DNA of 49,985 nt. It comes from Gammaproteobacteria bacterium. Its GTDB lineage: Bacteria > Pseudomonadota > Gammaproteobacteria > Xanthomonadales > SZUA-36. The stretch spans positions 1 through 49,985 of the forward strand of contig JAUHYP010000022.1 in assembly GCA_030426265.1 (NCBI GenBank), written 5' to 3'. A program made the position numbers and the translations under genes. Of the stretch, positions 18,903 through 26,886 are shown piece by piece (the first letter of the stretch is position 1; each line of letters starts with the position of its first letter). A model generated the notes under the pieces. The model made no database searches. It was not told the DNA's origin and saw nothing but the letters and a program-made list of their open reading frames with translations.

Positions 18903-18930
18903 AAAAAGCCCCGGGGAAAACCCCGGGGCT
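18903..18930 (-). terminator. Rho-independent terminator of the small lipoprotein gene
   Basis: A perfect 10-bp stem (18907-18916 with 18921-18930) closed by an AAAA/TTTT loop. On the minus strand it is followed by five or more T, a proper U-tract; on the plus strand no T-run follows. It therefore serves the lipoprotein gene at 18983-19171, with only partial use for dodecin. Confidence 0.85.
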
Positions 18931-18982
18931 GTCGGGCGGACGCCCGCTTTCAGCCGTCCGTGGCGCAAGGCAATCCCTGCCT

Positions 18983-19171
18983 TCAGCAGTCCTTGTCCTC
19001 CGCGCCGGCGGCATCCTTGACGTCTTCGCAGGCGTCCTCGACGGCGTTGCCGACATCCTCGGCGGTTTCGTCGATTTTCTCGCCCGCTTCCTCGAACGGG
19101 CCTTGCTGTTCACAGGCGGCCAGCGGCAGTCCGAGGATTGCGGCCAGGGCCATCGTCTGAATGAATTTCAT
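18983..19171 (-). CDS. Small entericidin-like lipoprotein
   Basis: A 62-residue lipoprotein: signal peptide MKFIQTMALAAILGLPLAAC with Cys20 in an LAAC lipobox, then a mature part of about 42 residues that is very acidic (EEAGEKIDETAEDVGNAVEDACEDVKD), predicted helical, with two further Cys (one at the C-terminus). The pattern fits the EcnA/EcnB and acidic small lipoprotein group found near stress genes; orthology to entericidin itself is not shown. It has its own downstream terminator. Confidence 0.8.
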   Translation of the reverse strand: MKFIQTMALAAILGLPLAACEQQGPFEEAGEKIDETAEDVGNAVEDACEDVKDAAGAEDKDC

Positions 19172-19215
19172 GGTGTTCGTCTCCCGTTGTCGGGCGCTCG
19201 GCCCGGTTCGATGCT

Positions 19216-19238
19216 GCCCGGGGCGCTCGGCCCCGGGC
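19216..19238. repeat. Inverted repeat between two small genes
   Basis: Nine-base arms (19216-19224 and 19230-19238) around GCTCG, between the YtjA-like gene and the small lipoprotein gene. It has no U-tract on the minus strand; on the plus strand CCGATTTT follows. It may attenuate read-through or stabilise mRNA ends. Confidence 0.35.
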
Positions 19239-19282
19239 CCGATTTTCGTGTCAAGTCCCGCCCGTCGCGGTCCGGCGCCCGC

Positions 19283-19456
19283 TCAGACCGGGGGGCTGCC
19301 GCGCATGGCCCGCGCCACCAGTGAAATCACCAGCAGCACCAGGAAGACCCAGAAGAGGATCTGGGCGATGCCTGCGGCCGCGCCCGCAATTCCGGTGAAT
19401 CCGAGCACGCCCGCGATCAGGGCGATGACGAGTAGTGTGATGATCCAGCCAATCAT
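19283..19456 (-). CDS. YtjA-like small membrane protein (DUF1328)
   Basis: 57 residues from ATG 19456, chosen over an upstream frame opening because AAGGAGGAG lies at the right distance and the family begins [20 protein letters not shown]. Two membrane helices are visible (about 2-22 and 28-47), separated by [12 protein letters not shown]. Members are common in Gram-negative bacteria, often beside stress genes such as the ElaB family here; the function is unknown. Confidence 0.92.
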   Translation of the reverse strand: MIGWIITLLVIALIAGVLGFTGIAGAAAGIAQILFWVFLVLLVISLVARAMRGSPPV

Positions 19457-19556
19457 GGTTGCTCCTCCTTGCCTTGGGTTTCGTTGCGTTCGACAGGAGA
19501 GATGCAAGAATCGGACCGGCCAGTCGATTCCTTTGTTTTCAGTAACTTGAATGAAT

Positions 19557-19615
19557 GGCCCCGACGGGGCCGAGTGTAAGAATTACCGAGGCGCCGGCAC
19601 GAATGCGCCGGCGCC
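19557..19615. repeat. Two GC-rich hairpins downstream of the universal stress gene
   Basis: Hairpin A at 19557-19571 (6-bp arms GGCCCC/GGGGCC) and hairpin B at 19590-19615 (9-bp arms, 8-base loop). On the minus strand hairpin B, 12 bases past the usp stop, is followed by TCGGTAATTCTT, a weak U-rich tail, so it may terminate usp transcription. Confidence 0.45.
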
Positions 19616-19626
19616 GGGAGGGGAAA

Positions 19627-20073
19627 TCAGGAAGCGCGCACCGACAGGACGTCGCATTTGACGCCCTGGACGACGGCGTTGGCCGTGGAGCCCAACAGGC
19701 GTTGCAGCCCCTTGCGGGCGTGCGTCGCGATGACCACCAGGTCCACGCCTCGGTCCACCACGAACTCCTCGATCAGGTCGGCCGGTTTGCCCACCAGGAA
19801 GTGGGTGTTCTCCTCCGGAATGCCACTGGACTTCGCCCAGTCGGCCAGGCGTGCCTTCAGGTCATGACGCAGGCGGTCCTCGAGGCTTCCGATCTCCGCC
19901 AGGGCCGGCGCCATGGGGCCACCGGCCTCGATGAAGGCCGACTCCAGGCGTTGGTGGACGAACACCACGTGGACGCGGGAGGGATCGCGGGACACTTCGA
20001 GGGCCCTGGCGATCAGGTCCCCGGAATATTCCCCCAGGTCGATGGCGACCAGGATCTTCTGGTAGGCACTCAT
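19627..20073 (-). CDS. Universal stress protein (UspA family)
   Basis: 148-residue cytoplasmic UspA-domain protein. It starts YQKILVAIDLGEYSGDLI, contains VDLVVIATHARKGLQRLLGSTANAVVQGVKCDVLSVR at the C-terminus, where the ATP-binding type motif (G-2x-G-9x-S/T) is represented by HARKGLQRLLGSTANAVV. It is divergent from the elaB-like operon, with a GAGGAG ribosome site and a TATCAT -10-like hexamer (20110 to 20105). Confidence 0.93.
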   Translation of the reverse strand: MSAYQKILVAIDLGEYSGDLIARALEVSRDPSRVHVVFVHQRLESAFIEAGGPMAPALAEIGSLEDRLRHDLKARLADWAKSSGIPEENTHFLVGKPADLIEEFVVDRGVDLVVIATHARKGLQRLLGSTANAVVQGVKCDVLSVRAS

Positions 20074-20104
20074 GGGCGGCTGGCTCCTCGTTGATCAGGG
20101 CTGA

Positions 20105-20110
20105 ATGATA
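20105..20110 (-). promoter_or_regulatory. Candidate -10 box before the universal stress gene
   Basis: TATCAT on the minus strand, 32 bases before the ATG. One mismatch to consensus; the -35 is poor. Confidence 0.35.
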
Positions 20111-20167
20111 GCAACCCGGGTCGCGCTTGTGGGTGTGGCCGACGTGCATCGGTGACCGGGTCCTCCC

Positions 20168-20174
20168 CTATACT
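20168..20174 (+). promoter_or_regulatory. Candidate sigma-S-type -10 element (CTATACT) before the elaB-like operon
   Basis: CTATACT, followed by T, equals the extended -10 favoured by the stationary-phase sigma factor, 45 bases before the ATG at 20219. ElaB/YqjD homologues in E. coli are stationary-phase induced, which agrees. Confidence 0.5.
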
Positions 20175-20218
20175 TGGCGGACATCTGGCAGCCAACGGAA
20201 CCGAAGGAGGAAGGTCCC

Positions 20219-20518
20219 ATGAACGCCGAGAACACCCAGCAATCCCCCGCAGCCGAAACCCCGATCTCCGACCAGGCGACGCGCAAGGCGCACGATTTCG
20301 TGGACGAAGCCGGCAAGCGCGCTTCCGCCATGGAGCGGGAACTGAGAACCCGAACCGAACAGACGCGCGAGCGGCTCGGCGAGGAGCGCGAGGCCGCGGC
20401 CCTGCGCATGGAAGAGTCACTGGCGACCGTCGAACAGTTCATCCGTGACAAGCCCCTGGCAGCGGCCGGCATCGCCTTCGCCGCCGGGCTCCTGGTGTCC
20501 CGGATCCTCGGCAAGTGA
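20219..20518 (+). CDS. ElaB/YqjD-like membrane-anchored protein (DUF883 family)
   Basis: 99 residues from ATG 20219, preceded by AAGGAGGAAGG. The first 75 residues are charged and helical (KRASAMERELRTRTEQTRERLGEEREAAA-type heptads, shown here in part: RTRTEQTRERLGEE). A C-terminal hydrophobic tail (DKPLAAAGIAFAAGLLVSRIL, about 78-97) anchors it in the inner membrane, with the typical KPLAAAGIAFAAGLLVS motif. E. coli relatives bind ribosomes at the membrane in stationary phase. It heads a four-gene operon with GTGA coupling to the next gene. Confidence 0.9.
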   Translation: MNAENTQQSPAAETPISDQATRKAHDFVDEAGKRASAMERELRTRTEQTRERLGEEREAAALRMEESLATVEQFIRDKPLAAAGIAFAAGLLVSRILGK

Positions 20519-20967
20519 GCGTCATGGACCCGGCGGCCGCCGGTCCAGCCGCCGGCGCACCGGACCCGTCGAACGACGCGGGCGCCGAAGAACAGGCCGC
20601 CCTCTCCAAACTGGCGCTCGAATGGCTGCAAGCCATGGCGGCCGGCCTGGGGGCCAGTTTCCGTCTGGCCATCGCCGAAGCCAAGCTGGCGGCCATGAGC
20701 CTGGTGCTCATGCTGTTGTTCACCGTGCTCGCCGCCATCCTCACCCTCGGCGCCTGGGGGCTGTTCCTGTCCGGCATCGTGATCGTGCTCGAGCGCCTGG
20801 GCGTGCCCCTGTGGGCCAGCCTGCTGGGCCTGGGCCTGTTGCAGGTGGCCGGGGCCGCCCTGCTCTTCCGGGGCGTCATGCGCCTGGGCCGGCGCCTCGA
20901 ATTGGCGGAGACCAACCGCCGGCTCGAGTCGCTGATGGGCGGAGTGGAGGACGACGATGATCGGTGA
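20515..20967 (+). CDS. YqjE-like phage-holin superfamily membrane protein
   Basis: 150 residues from GTG 20515, overlapping the previous stop as GTGA (an ATG at 20524 is the alternative). An acidic, Ala/Pro-rich N-terminus leads to an amphipathic stretch, then two transmembrane helices (about 60-85, MSLVLMLLFTVLAAILTLGAW, and about 95-118). This matches the holin-like superfamily III proteins encoded by yqjE beside yqjD. The C-terminus is charged and ends EDDDDR. Function is unknown but linked to stress physiology by context. Confidence 0.87.
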   Translation: MSVMDPAAAGPAAGAPDPSNDAGAEEQAALSKLALEWLQAMAAGLGASFRLAIAEAKLAAMSLVLMLLFTVLAAILTLGAWGLFLSGIVIVLERLGVPLWASLLGLGLLQVAGAALLFRGVMRLGRRLELAETNRRLESLMGGVEDDDDR

Positions 20968-21256
20968 CCGCTGGCGCAGGCAACACCTCAAGGTGGCGGC
21001 ACTCAGTGCTGAGGCCGGCGACCAATGGTCCCGGGCAGCCCGCAGCCGGCAGGCCGTCGGCGCGCGCATCGCCCGGGTCACGCCCGGCCAGTGGATGGCC
21101 GGCTCCTTCGCGGTCGGTTTCGTGTTCGGGCTGACGCGGCGACGTGGCGGCGGGAGCGGCGGCGGCGCCATCAGCGGCAGCCTGCGACTGGCCAACACGG
21201 CCGTGCTCGCCTGGCGCCTGCTGGCGCGTGATCCACTGGGAGGTCCCGAGGCGTGA
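20957..21256 (+). CDS. YqjK-like small protein
   Basis: 99-residue basic protein overlapping the previous gene by 11 bases. Residues 44-60 (GQWMAGSFAVGFVFGLT) form a short hydrophobic segment followed by RRRGGGSGGG. Similarity to E. coli YqjK is not strong; the call rests mainly on its place in a yqjD-yqjE-like operon, overlap with both neighbours and continuous coding character. Confidence 0.7.
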   Translation: MIGDRWRRQHLKVAALSAEAGDQWSRAARSRQAVGARIARVTPGQWMAGSFAVGFVFGLTRRRGGGSGGGAISGSLRLANTAVLAWRLLARDPLGGPEA

Positions 21257-22407
21257 AACCGGAGCAAGGCGGCTCGACGCGCGAACGCCGAAACTCCTTC
21301 GCCTTGGGCGCCCTGCTGTTCCTGGCGGTGGCCTACACCATGCACCTGGCGGCCGACCTGCTGGTGCCGATCTTCTTTTCGGTGCTCATGGCCGTCCTGT
21401 TCTTTCCCCTCGTACGGCGTTTCAAACGCCTGGGCATTCCCCCGGCGCTCACGGCCGGCGTGCTGATCGTGGCGATGGTGGCGGGCGCCTGGTTCGCTCT
21501 GTCCTTCCTGGCCGAGCCGGCGGAGCAGTGGTTGCAGGACGCGCCCCGCTCCATCCGCCAGTTGCGCGAGGACTCCCTGCAGGCCGACCAGAAGATGGCG
21601 GAGATCAAGGCGCTGGCGGACGAGGTGGACGAATTGACGGAAATGCAGGACGAAACGCCCGAGGCCGACCGCTCGAAGCCCCAGGCCGTGACCATCAAGG
21701 GCCCCGGCATCTTCGAGGAATTTGTCGGCAGCCTGCCCACCCTGGCCGCGCAGACGGTGATCGTGCTGTTCCTGACATTTTTCCTGCTGATCACCGCCGA
21801 CGACTTCCTGTTGAAACTGGTGCGACTGGGCAGGAACTGGACCGAGCGGCGCAAGATCGTCACCATCGCGCGGGGCATCCAGAGTGAACTGTCGCGCTAC
21901 CTGCGCATGGTCACCGTGATCAACATCGCGCTGGGCACCGCCACGGGGCTGTTCCTGCACTGGGTGGGCGTGCCGGACGCCATGATGTGGGGCTCGCTGG
22001 TGGCGGTGTTCAATTTCGCTCCCTATATCGGCGCCATGACGTCCACCCTGTTGCTCACGGTGGTGGGCCTGACGACCTTTCCGACACCCGGGGAGGCGCT
22101 GCTGGTGCCGGCGGGCTTCCTGGTGCTCACCACCCTGGAAGGACAGGTCATCACGCCCACCGTCGTCGGACGGAACCTGCGCATCAGCCCCACGGTGGTG
22201 TTGCTGTCGGTGATTCTCTGGGGGTGGTTCTGGGGCATCGCCGGGGCGCTGATGGCCGTGCCGCTGCTGACCTGTTTCAAGGTCTTCTGCGACCACTATC
22301 CGCCGATGCAGTTTGTCGGTGATTTTCTCGGCAACACCAGCCGGCGACAGGGGCCGGCGTCGAGCGGCGCCGACGCGCCGCGGGAGGCTGGGCCGAAGGC
22401 CCAGTGA
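21253..22407 (+). CDS. AI-2E family transporter (YhhQ/PerM/TqsA-type permease)
   Basis: 384 residues from a GTG that overlaps the previous stop (GTGA). Multiple membrane segments are arranged in the family pattern: an N-terminal pair (FALGALLFLAVAYTMHLAADLLVPIFFSVLMA), a soluble insertion with acidic helices (about 95-155), and a C-terminal group containing VAVFNFAPYIGAM and GQVITPTVVGRNLRISP, the conserved signature. Members export autoinducer-2, or act as Na+/H+ antiporters or osmotic permeases; which applies here is not visible. Confidence 0.92.
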   Translation: MKPEQGGSTRERRNSFALGALLFLAVAYTMHLAADLLVPIFFSVLMAVLFFPLVRRFKRLGIPPALTAGVLIVAMVAGAWFALSFLAEPAEQWLQDAPRSIRQLREDSLQADQKMAEIKALADEVDELTEMQDETPEADRSKPQAVTIKGPGIFEEFVGSLPTLAAQTVIVLFLTFFLLITADDFLLKLVRLGRNWTERRKIVTIARGIQSELSRYLRMVTVINIALGTATGLFLHWVGVPDAMMWGSLVAVFNFAPYIGAMTSTLLLTVVGLTTFPTPGEALLVPAGFLVLTTLEGQVITPTVVGRNLRISPTVVLLSVILWGWFWGIAGALMAVPLLTCFKVFCDHYPPMQFVGDFLGNTSRRQGPASSGADAPREAGPKAQ

Positions 22408-22414
22408 ACCTCCC

Positions 22415-23749
22415 TCAGTCCCCCTCGTTCAACACGGGCGGGGCCGGCGCCGGCCGCCATCCCAGCTGTTCGTAAATGGCCATTCGGATGCGCTCATCCG
22501 AACCCTGGGCCTGGGGCGGCGTGGCGTAGGCCTGCGACAGGATCACGCCCACGAACTGCCGCTCCGGGTCGATCCAGAAGTGGGTCTTCTCGTAACCGCC
22601 GCCGATCCACAGCGGACCCGGTCCGGCTTCCCCGTTCGAGAGCCGCCCGTTGGCGATCCACAGGTTGTAGCCGTTGTGCCCGAACTCGCTGTCGGTCAGC
22701 GTGTGGGGCGCGGTGAGATCTTCGATGGTGGCGTCGTTCAGCAGGCGGTAACCGTTCAGTTCACCCCGGCGCAGCAGCATGCGCGCAAAATCGGCATAGC
22801 CGTCGGCCGTGCCGAGCATGCCCTCACCGCCGAGATACAGCGTGTGGTCCGGGTCGTAATCGACCACGTGGGCGCCGAAGATGTCGAGCTCGCCGTCGTG
22901 CGCGAGCCGCAGGCTGCCGTCGGCACCGGACACGCGCGGCGGCAGGGTGACGCCCTCGGGCAGGCCATACTGCAGCCCCTCGATGCCCAGCGGACCGGTG
23001 ACGCGCTCCGCCACCAGCTGCGCCAGGGTCCTGCCCGTGGCGCGCTCGGCCACCAGCCCCAGCACCGTCGTGCCGGTGCCGTAGTGGAAGTTCGCGCCGG
23101 GCTGGTTGATCAGGGGCAGCTTCGCGAAACGCTCGATCAGTTCGTCGCCGTCGGCCGCCAGGGGAAGGTCGGCGGCGCGAAAGCCCTGGTCGATGCACGC
23201 GACGCCGTTCCAGGAGTAGTAGAAACCCGCCTGGTGATTGAGCAGTTGTCGCACCGTCATGACCTCGGTCATCGGCGCGAGGGTGACGGGGCAGGCCGCA
23301 TCCTTCACCGTCTCGTCCGCTTGCGTGAGGTTCTCGCCGTTCGGGCCGGTCGCGACCTTCAGGTCCGCGAACTCGGGGATCCAGCGCGTCACCGGGTCGT
23401 CGAGGGACAGTACGCCCTCTTCCACCAGGTCCAGGACCGTGACGATCGTGACGATCTTGGACATGGACCAGACGCGTACCCAGTCGTCGCCATCCACATC
23501 GAAAGGCATCAGTTCGGGGTTGCGCTTGCCGTGCTCGTACAGCACGTGGCCCTCGCGGTCCTCGACCCGGGCATAGAGGAAGGGGTAGGCGCCTTCATCG
23601 ACCAGGCCGTCGATCACGGCATCCACCGCCGCGGGATTTTCCAGCGCCGGGTGCCGGGGGCTGTCCGCCTGCGCCGCCCCGGCAGCGACGAACAACACGG
23701 CGCCGACCAGGCGGCCCAGGGAGCGGTATCGGGCGATGGCGGCACTCAC
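22415..23749 (-). CDS. Secreted beta-lactamase-related serine hydrolase
   Basis: 444 residues from GTG 23749, which overlaps the phosphatase stop (GTGA). Signal peptide with a core LVGAVLFVAAGAAQA. The class C beta-lactamase/DD-peptidase fold is shown by the SxxK motif SMSK at 95-98 and by FHYGTGTTVLGLVAERATG, in which the Tyr is the usual general base. A W-H-x-G-type third motif is not obvious; GGGYEKTHFWIDPERQFVGVILSQ takes its place near the C-terminus. Likely an esterase or peptidase acting in the periplasm or outside. Translational coupling to the phosphatase implies joint production. Confidence 0.88.
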   Translation of the reverse strand: MSAAIARYRSLGRLVGAVLFVAAGAAQADSPRHPALENPAAVDAVIDGLVDEGAYPFLYARVEDREGHVLYEHGKRNPELMPFDVDGDDWVRVWSMSKIVTIVTVLDLVEEGVLSLDDPVTRWIPEFADLKVATGPNGENLTQADETVKDAACPVTLAPMTEVMTVRQLLNHQAGFYYSWNGVACIDQGFRAADLPLAADGDELIERFAKLPLINQPGANFHYGTGTTVLGLVAERATGRTLAQLVAERVTGPLGIEGLQYGLPEGVTLPPRVSGADGSLRLAHDGELDIFGAHVVDYDPDHTLYLGGEGMLGTADGYADFARMLLRRGELNGYRLLNDATIEDLTAPHTLTDSEFGHNGYNLWIANGRLSNGEAGPGPLWIGGGYEKTHFWIDPERQFVGVILSQAYATPPQAQGSDERIRMAIYEQLGWRPAPAPPVLNEGD

Positions 23750-25161
23750 GGGGACACCGCCTGCATCAGCAACTGCCCGACTTTCTCGTTCTGGTGCAGC
23801 CCCCGGAACGAGGCGCTGCCTGGACCGCTGGCATAGAGCGGCACGTCGACGCCGGTGTGGCCCATGGTGGTCCAGCCGCTGTGCGTGCGGTGGTCCAGGA
23901 CCTCGTTGAGGGCCTCGTAAGCTGCCCGAGGTTCGCGCTCCACCATGGCCAGGTTGGCCCGCTCCGCCTCGCTGAGATCGAAAGGCGCCTGTGCGGCCAG
24001 CACCGTGTCCAGCGAATCGGATCCTGCGACGAAGGCTTCGACCATGTAGGCCGGCGTGGCCATCAGTCCGCGCAGGGGCTCCGGATTCCACTCGTAGGCG
24101 CCGCTGCGTCCCAGGGACAACCCCCCGGTTTCGTGGTCGGCAGTGATCACCACCAGGGTGTCGCCACCGACGGCTGCGAAATCCAGGGCCACGTCGACGG
24201 CATCGGCGAAGCCCTCCATTTCGCTGACCACGCCGGCGATGTCGTTGCCGTGCGCCGCCCAGTCGATCTGGCTGCCTTCGACCATGAGAAAGAAGCCCCG
24301 CTCATTGCGCGACAAAACCTCGATGGCCTTGCGGGTCATGTCCGCCAGCGTGGGCACGCTGTCCGGCCGGTCCCAGTGGCGCGGCAGACCCACGGGGGCG
24401 AACAGTCCCAGCAGGCGCTCGTCGTCGGCGTCGAGCAAGCCGTCGAGGTCCTCGACCAGGGTGTAACCGGCCTCGTCGACGAAGGCCTGGACGAGGTCGC
24501 GGTCTTCGCGGCGAAAATCGCGGGTTCCGCCACCGAGGATCACCTGGGCGACGGGCTGGCCGTTCACCCGGTTTTCGTAGAACTGGTCCGCGATCTCGGC
24601 GTACTGGCGGCGGGAGGGCACATGGGCGACAAAGGAAGCCGGAGAGGCATGTGTCACCTGGGAGGTCGACACTACGCCCGTGCCCTTGCCAAGACGTGCC
24701 GCGCGCTCGAGCACCGTCTCGAATCGCTCGCCATCCGGTCCCTGCGCCACCATGCCGTTGAGCGTGTCCCGGCCGGTGGCATAAGCCGTGGCCGAAGCGG
24801 ACGAATCCGTCACGGCATAGGGCTGTACGATGCAGTCCATGATCGTCTCACAGGTGGCGCCCCACGACTCGGTGGCCACGGCGCCGACCAGGTGACGGTC
24901 GAGCCGCAGGGGCTCGATGCCCTTCACGGCGGGGTTCTCGGCCCAGACACGATAGGCGTTCACTGCGGCCGTGCCCATCCCGTCGCCAATCATGAATATC
25001 ACGTTTTTCGGCGCTGTTCCGACAGCCGATGAATTCGCTGCCCTGGCGCCTTCGCCGTCACCGGGGCCGGATACCGGCGTCGCCGGCGCACAGGCGGACA
25101 GGGCGACAAGGCTCGCAATGGCGAGAGGGGCGAGAGGGGCGAGAGGAGTGGAAAATAGCAT
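23746..25161 (-). CDS. Alkaline phosphatase (PhoA superfamily), lipoprotein
   Basis: 471-residue metal-dependent phosphatase that hydrolyses phosphate monoesters. The lipobox SAC places Cys24 as lipid anchor. The zinc site starts with IGDGMG (58-63). The nucleophile is Ser120 in VTDSSASATAYATG. Metal ligands follow in SQIDWAAHGND and ITADHETGGLSL, and the last His in HTGVDVPLYASGPG. The signal peptide is encoded partly by three copies of a 9-bp repeat (25121-25147). Nothing resembling a Pho box was found in the leader; a TATACT -10-like hexamer lies 35 bases upstream. Confidence 0.94.
   Translation of the reverse strand: MLFSTPLAPLAPLAIASLVALSACAPATPVSGPGDGEGARAANSSAVGTAPKNVIFMIGDGMGTAAVNAYRVWAENPAVKGIEPLRLDRHLVGAVATESWGATCETIMDCIVQPYAVTDSSASATAYATGRDTLNGMVAQGPDGERFETVLERAARLGKGTGVVSTSQVTHASPASFVAHVPSRRQYAEIADQFYENRVNGQPVAQVILGGGTRDFRREDRDLVQAFVDEAGYTLVEDLDGLLDADDERLLGLFAPVGLPRHWDRPDSVPTLADMTRKAIEVLSRNERGFFLMVEGSQIDWAAHGNDIAGVVSEMEGFADAVDVALDFAAVGGDTLVVITADHETGGLSLGRSGAYEWNPEPLRGLMATPAYMVEAFVAGSDSLDTVLAAQAPFDLSEAERANLAMVEREPRAAYEALNEVLDHRTHSGWTTMGHTGVDVPLYASGPGSASFRGLHQNEKVGQLLMQAVSP
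25121..25147 (-). repeat. Three tandem 9-bp repeats in the phosphatase signal-peptide coding sequence
   Basis: GCGAGAGGG at 25121-25129 and 25130-25138 plus a third copy with one change at 25139-25147. Because the unit is a multiple of three, gain or loss adds or removes Pro-Leu-Ala triplets in frame. Confidence 0.9.
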
Positions 25162-25195
25162 GGCGCGGTTCGCTGGGTTGATTCGATGTCGGCGC

Positions 25196-25201
25196 AGTAT
25201 A
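25196..25201 (-). promoter_or_regulatory. Candidate -10 box before the alkaline phosphatase
   Basis: TATACT on the minus strand in the 215-base divergent gap with putP. The rest of the gap holds an imperfect stem-loop (about 25309-25343, GC arms around TTTTT) in the putP leader and no other recognisable element. Confidence 0.4.
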
Positions 25202-25376
25202 AGGCACCCAGTTCCGTCGCCGGGAACCTCCCCTGCTCCGGCGTGCAGGGATGGTCAGGGCGCCTCCGGCGCAGCGCGTGAATTTGGGTTGGTCCCGTCG
25301 ATTTGTTAGGGTGGGCGGCTTTTTGCCGACGCCCATCCACGATCCGGTGCGGTGTCGAAGGACCGAGTCCGAAACG

Positions 25377-26876
25377 ATGAACATACCCGTCCCCTCGCTG
25401 ATCACCTTCCTGGTCTACCTGCTGGGCATGCTCGCCATCGGCGTGATTGCCTGGCGCATGACGCGCGACCTCTCCGACTACATCCTGGGCGGCCGCCGGC
25501 TCGGACCCGGGGTCACGGCGCTGAGCGCGGGGGCCTCGGACATGAGCGGCTGGCTGTTGCTGGGCCTGCCCGGCGCGATCTACCTGTCCGGCGCCTCCGA
25601 GGCGATCATCGGCATCGGCCTGGTGGCGGGGGCGTATTTCAACTGGAAGGTCATCGCCCCGCGCCTGCGCGCCTTCACCGAGGAGTTCGGCGATTCGCTG
25701 ACCCTGCCCGACTACCTGGACCACCGTTTCGCCACCAGCGGCCGCGTGCTGCGCCTGGTGTCGGCGCTGGTCATCCTGGGGTTCTTCACCTTCTACACCT
25801 CCGCCGGACTGGTGGGAGGCGCGACCCTGTTCAAGAACGCCTTCGCCATGGACTACACGATGGCGCTGTGGATCGGCGGCGGCGTCATCGTGTCCTACAC
25901 CTTCATCGGTGGCTTCCTGGCGGTGAGCTGGACCGACTTCGTGCAGGGCATCCTGATGTTCCTGGCGTTGATCATCGTGCCCGTCGTGGTCGTCTCCGAA
26001 CTGGGTGGCTGGGCCGACACGGCGGCCGCGATCGACGCCGTGAACCCGGCGCTGCTCGACCCCTGGGCGGGACTGACGGTGACCGGCTTCCTGTCACTGA
26101 TGGCCTGGGGCCTGGGCTACATGGGCCAGCCGCACATCCTGGCCCGCTTCATGGCCGTGCGCGACGTGGCGGCGGTGCGGCCCGCCCGCTGGATCGGCAT
26201 GGGCTGGATGGTGCTGGCGCTGGCGGGGTCCATCCTCACGGGACTGGCCGGCGTGGCCTGGTTCGAGCAGCACCCCGATACAACGGGCGACCTGGCCGAC
26301 AATGCCGAAGTGGTGTTCATCCTGCTCACCCAGGTGCTGTTCAACCCCTGGGTCGCCGGTTTCCTGCTGGCCGCCATCCTGGCCGCGGTGATGTCCACGG
26401 TCGATTCGCAGCTGCTGGTGTGTTCCAGCGCCGTGTCCGAGGACCTCTACCAGGGCTGGCTGCGACCGGGCGCTTCGCAGTCGGAGCTGGTGTGGGTCAG
26501 CCGCATTGCCGTGGTGGTGATCGCGCTGGTGGCGCTGGGCATCGCCATGGACCCGGATGCGCGGGTCCTGGAACTGGTCGGCTACGCCTGGGCGGGGCTG
26601 GGCAGCGCCTTCGGGCCGGTGATCGCCGTGTCCCTGCTGAACCGGCGCATGAGCGGTGAAGCCGCCATTGCCGGGATGTTGACCGGGGCGCTCACGGTCC
26701 TGGCCTGGGGCCTGGCCGCCGCGCAATGGCCCGACAGCGGGTTCACACGGGTCTACGAGATGATTCCGGGTTTCTTCCTGTCCCTGGCCACCATCGTGGT
26801 GGTCACCCGGCTGCGCCCCGCGCGCGACGAGGAACGGCAGCAGGCCTTTGCGAGGGCCACGGCGCGCCTGGTGTGA
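25377..26876 (+). CDS. putP: Sodium/proline symporter PutP
   Basis: Inner-membrane Na+-coupled proline importer of the SSS family. 499 residues from ATG 25377 (an earlier open stretch from 25251 is non-coding leader). About 13 membrane helices. Sodium and substrate-site segments are clear: LGGRRLGPGVTALSAGASDMSGWLLLGLPG near residue 40 and STVDSQLLVCSSAVSEDLY near 340. FMAVRDVAAVRPARWIGMGWM is also typical of PutP. The proline synthesis genes lie 9 kb away, and no proline catabolic gene is nearby. Confidence 0.94.
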   Translation: MNIPVPSLITFLVYLLGMLAIGVIAWRMTRDLSDYILGGRRLGPGVTALSAGASDMSGWLLLGLPGAIYLSGASEAIIGIGLVAGAYFNWKVIAPRLRAFTEEFGDSLTLPDYLDHRFATSGRVLRLVSALVILGFFTFYTSAGLVGGATLFKNAFAMDYTMALWIGGGVIVSYTFIGGFLAVSWTDFVQGILMFLALIIVPVVVVSELGGWADTAAAIDAVNPALLDPWAGLTVTGFLSLMAWGLGYMGQPHILARFMAVRDVAAVRPARWIGMGWMVLALAGSILTGLAGVAWFEQHPDTTGDLADNAEVVFILLTQVLFNPWVAGFLLAAILAAVMSTVDSQLLVCSSAVSEDLYQGWLRPGASQSELVWVSRIAVVVIALVALGIAMDPDARVLELVGYAWAGLGSAFGPVIAVSLLNRRMSGEAAIAGMLTGALTVLAWGLAAAQWPDSGFTRVYEMIPGFFLSLATIVVVTRLRPARDEERQQAFARATARLV

Positions 26877-26886
26877 AACCGGCCGC

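Noticed and set aside
22391-22403. GGGCC-GAA-GGCCC hairpin at the end of the AI-2E gene
   Set aside because: Five-base arms inside the coding end without a T-run; too weak to call a terminator.
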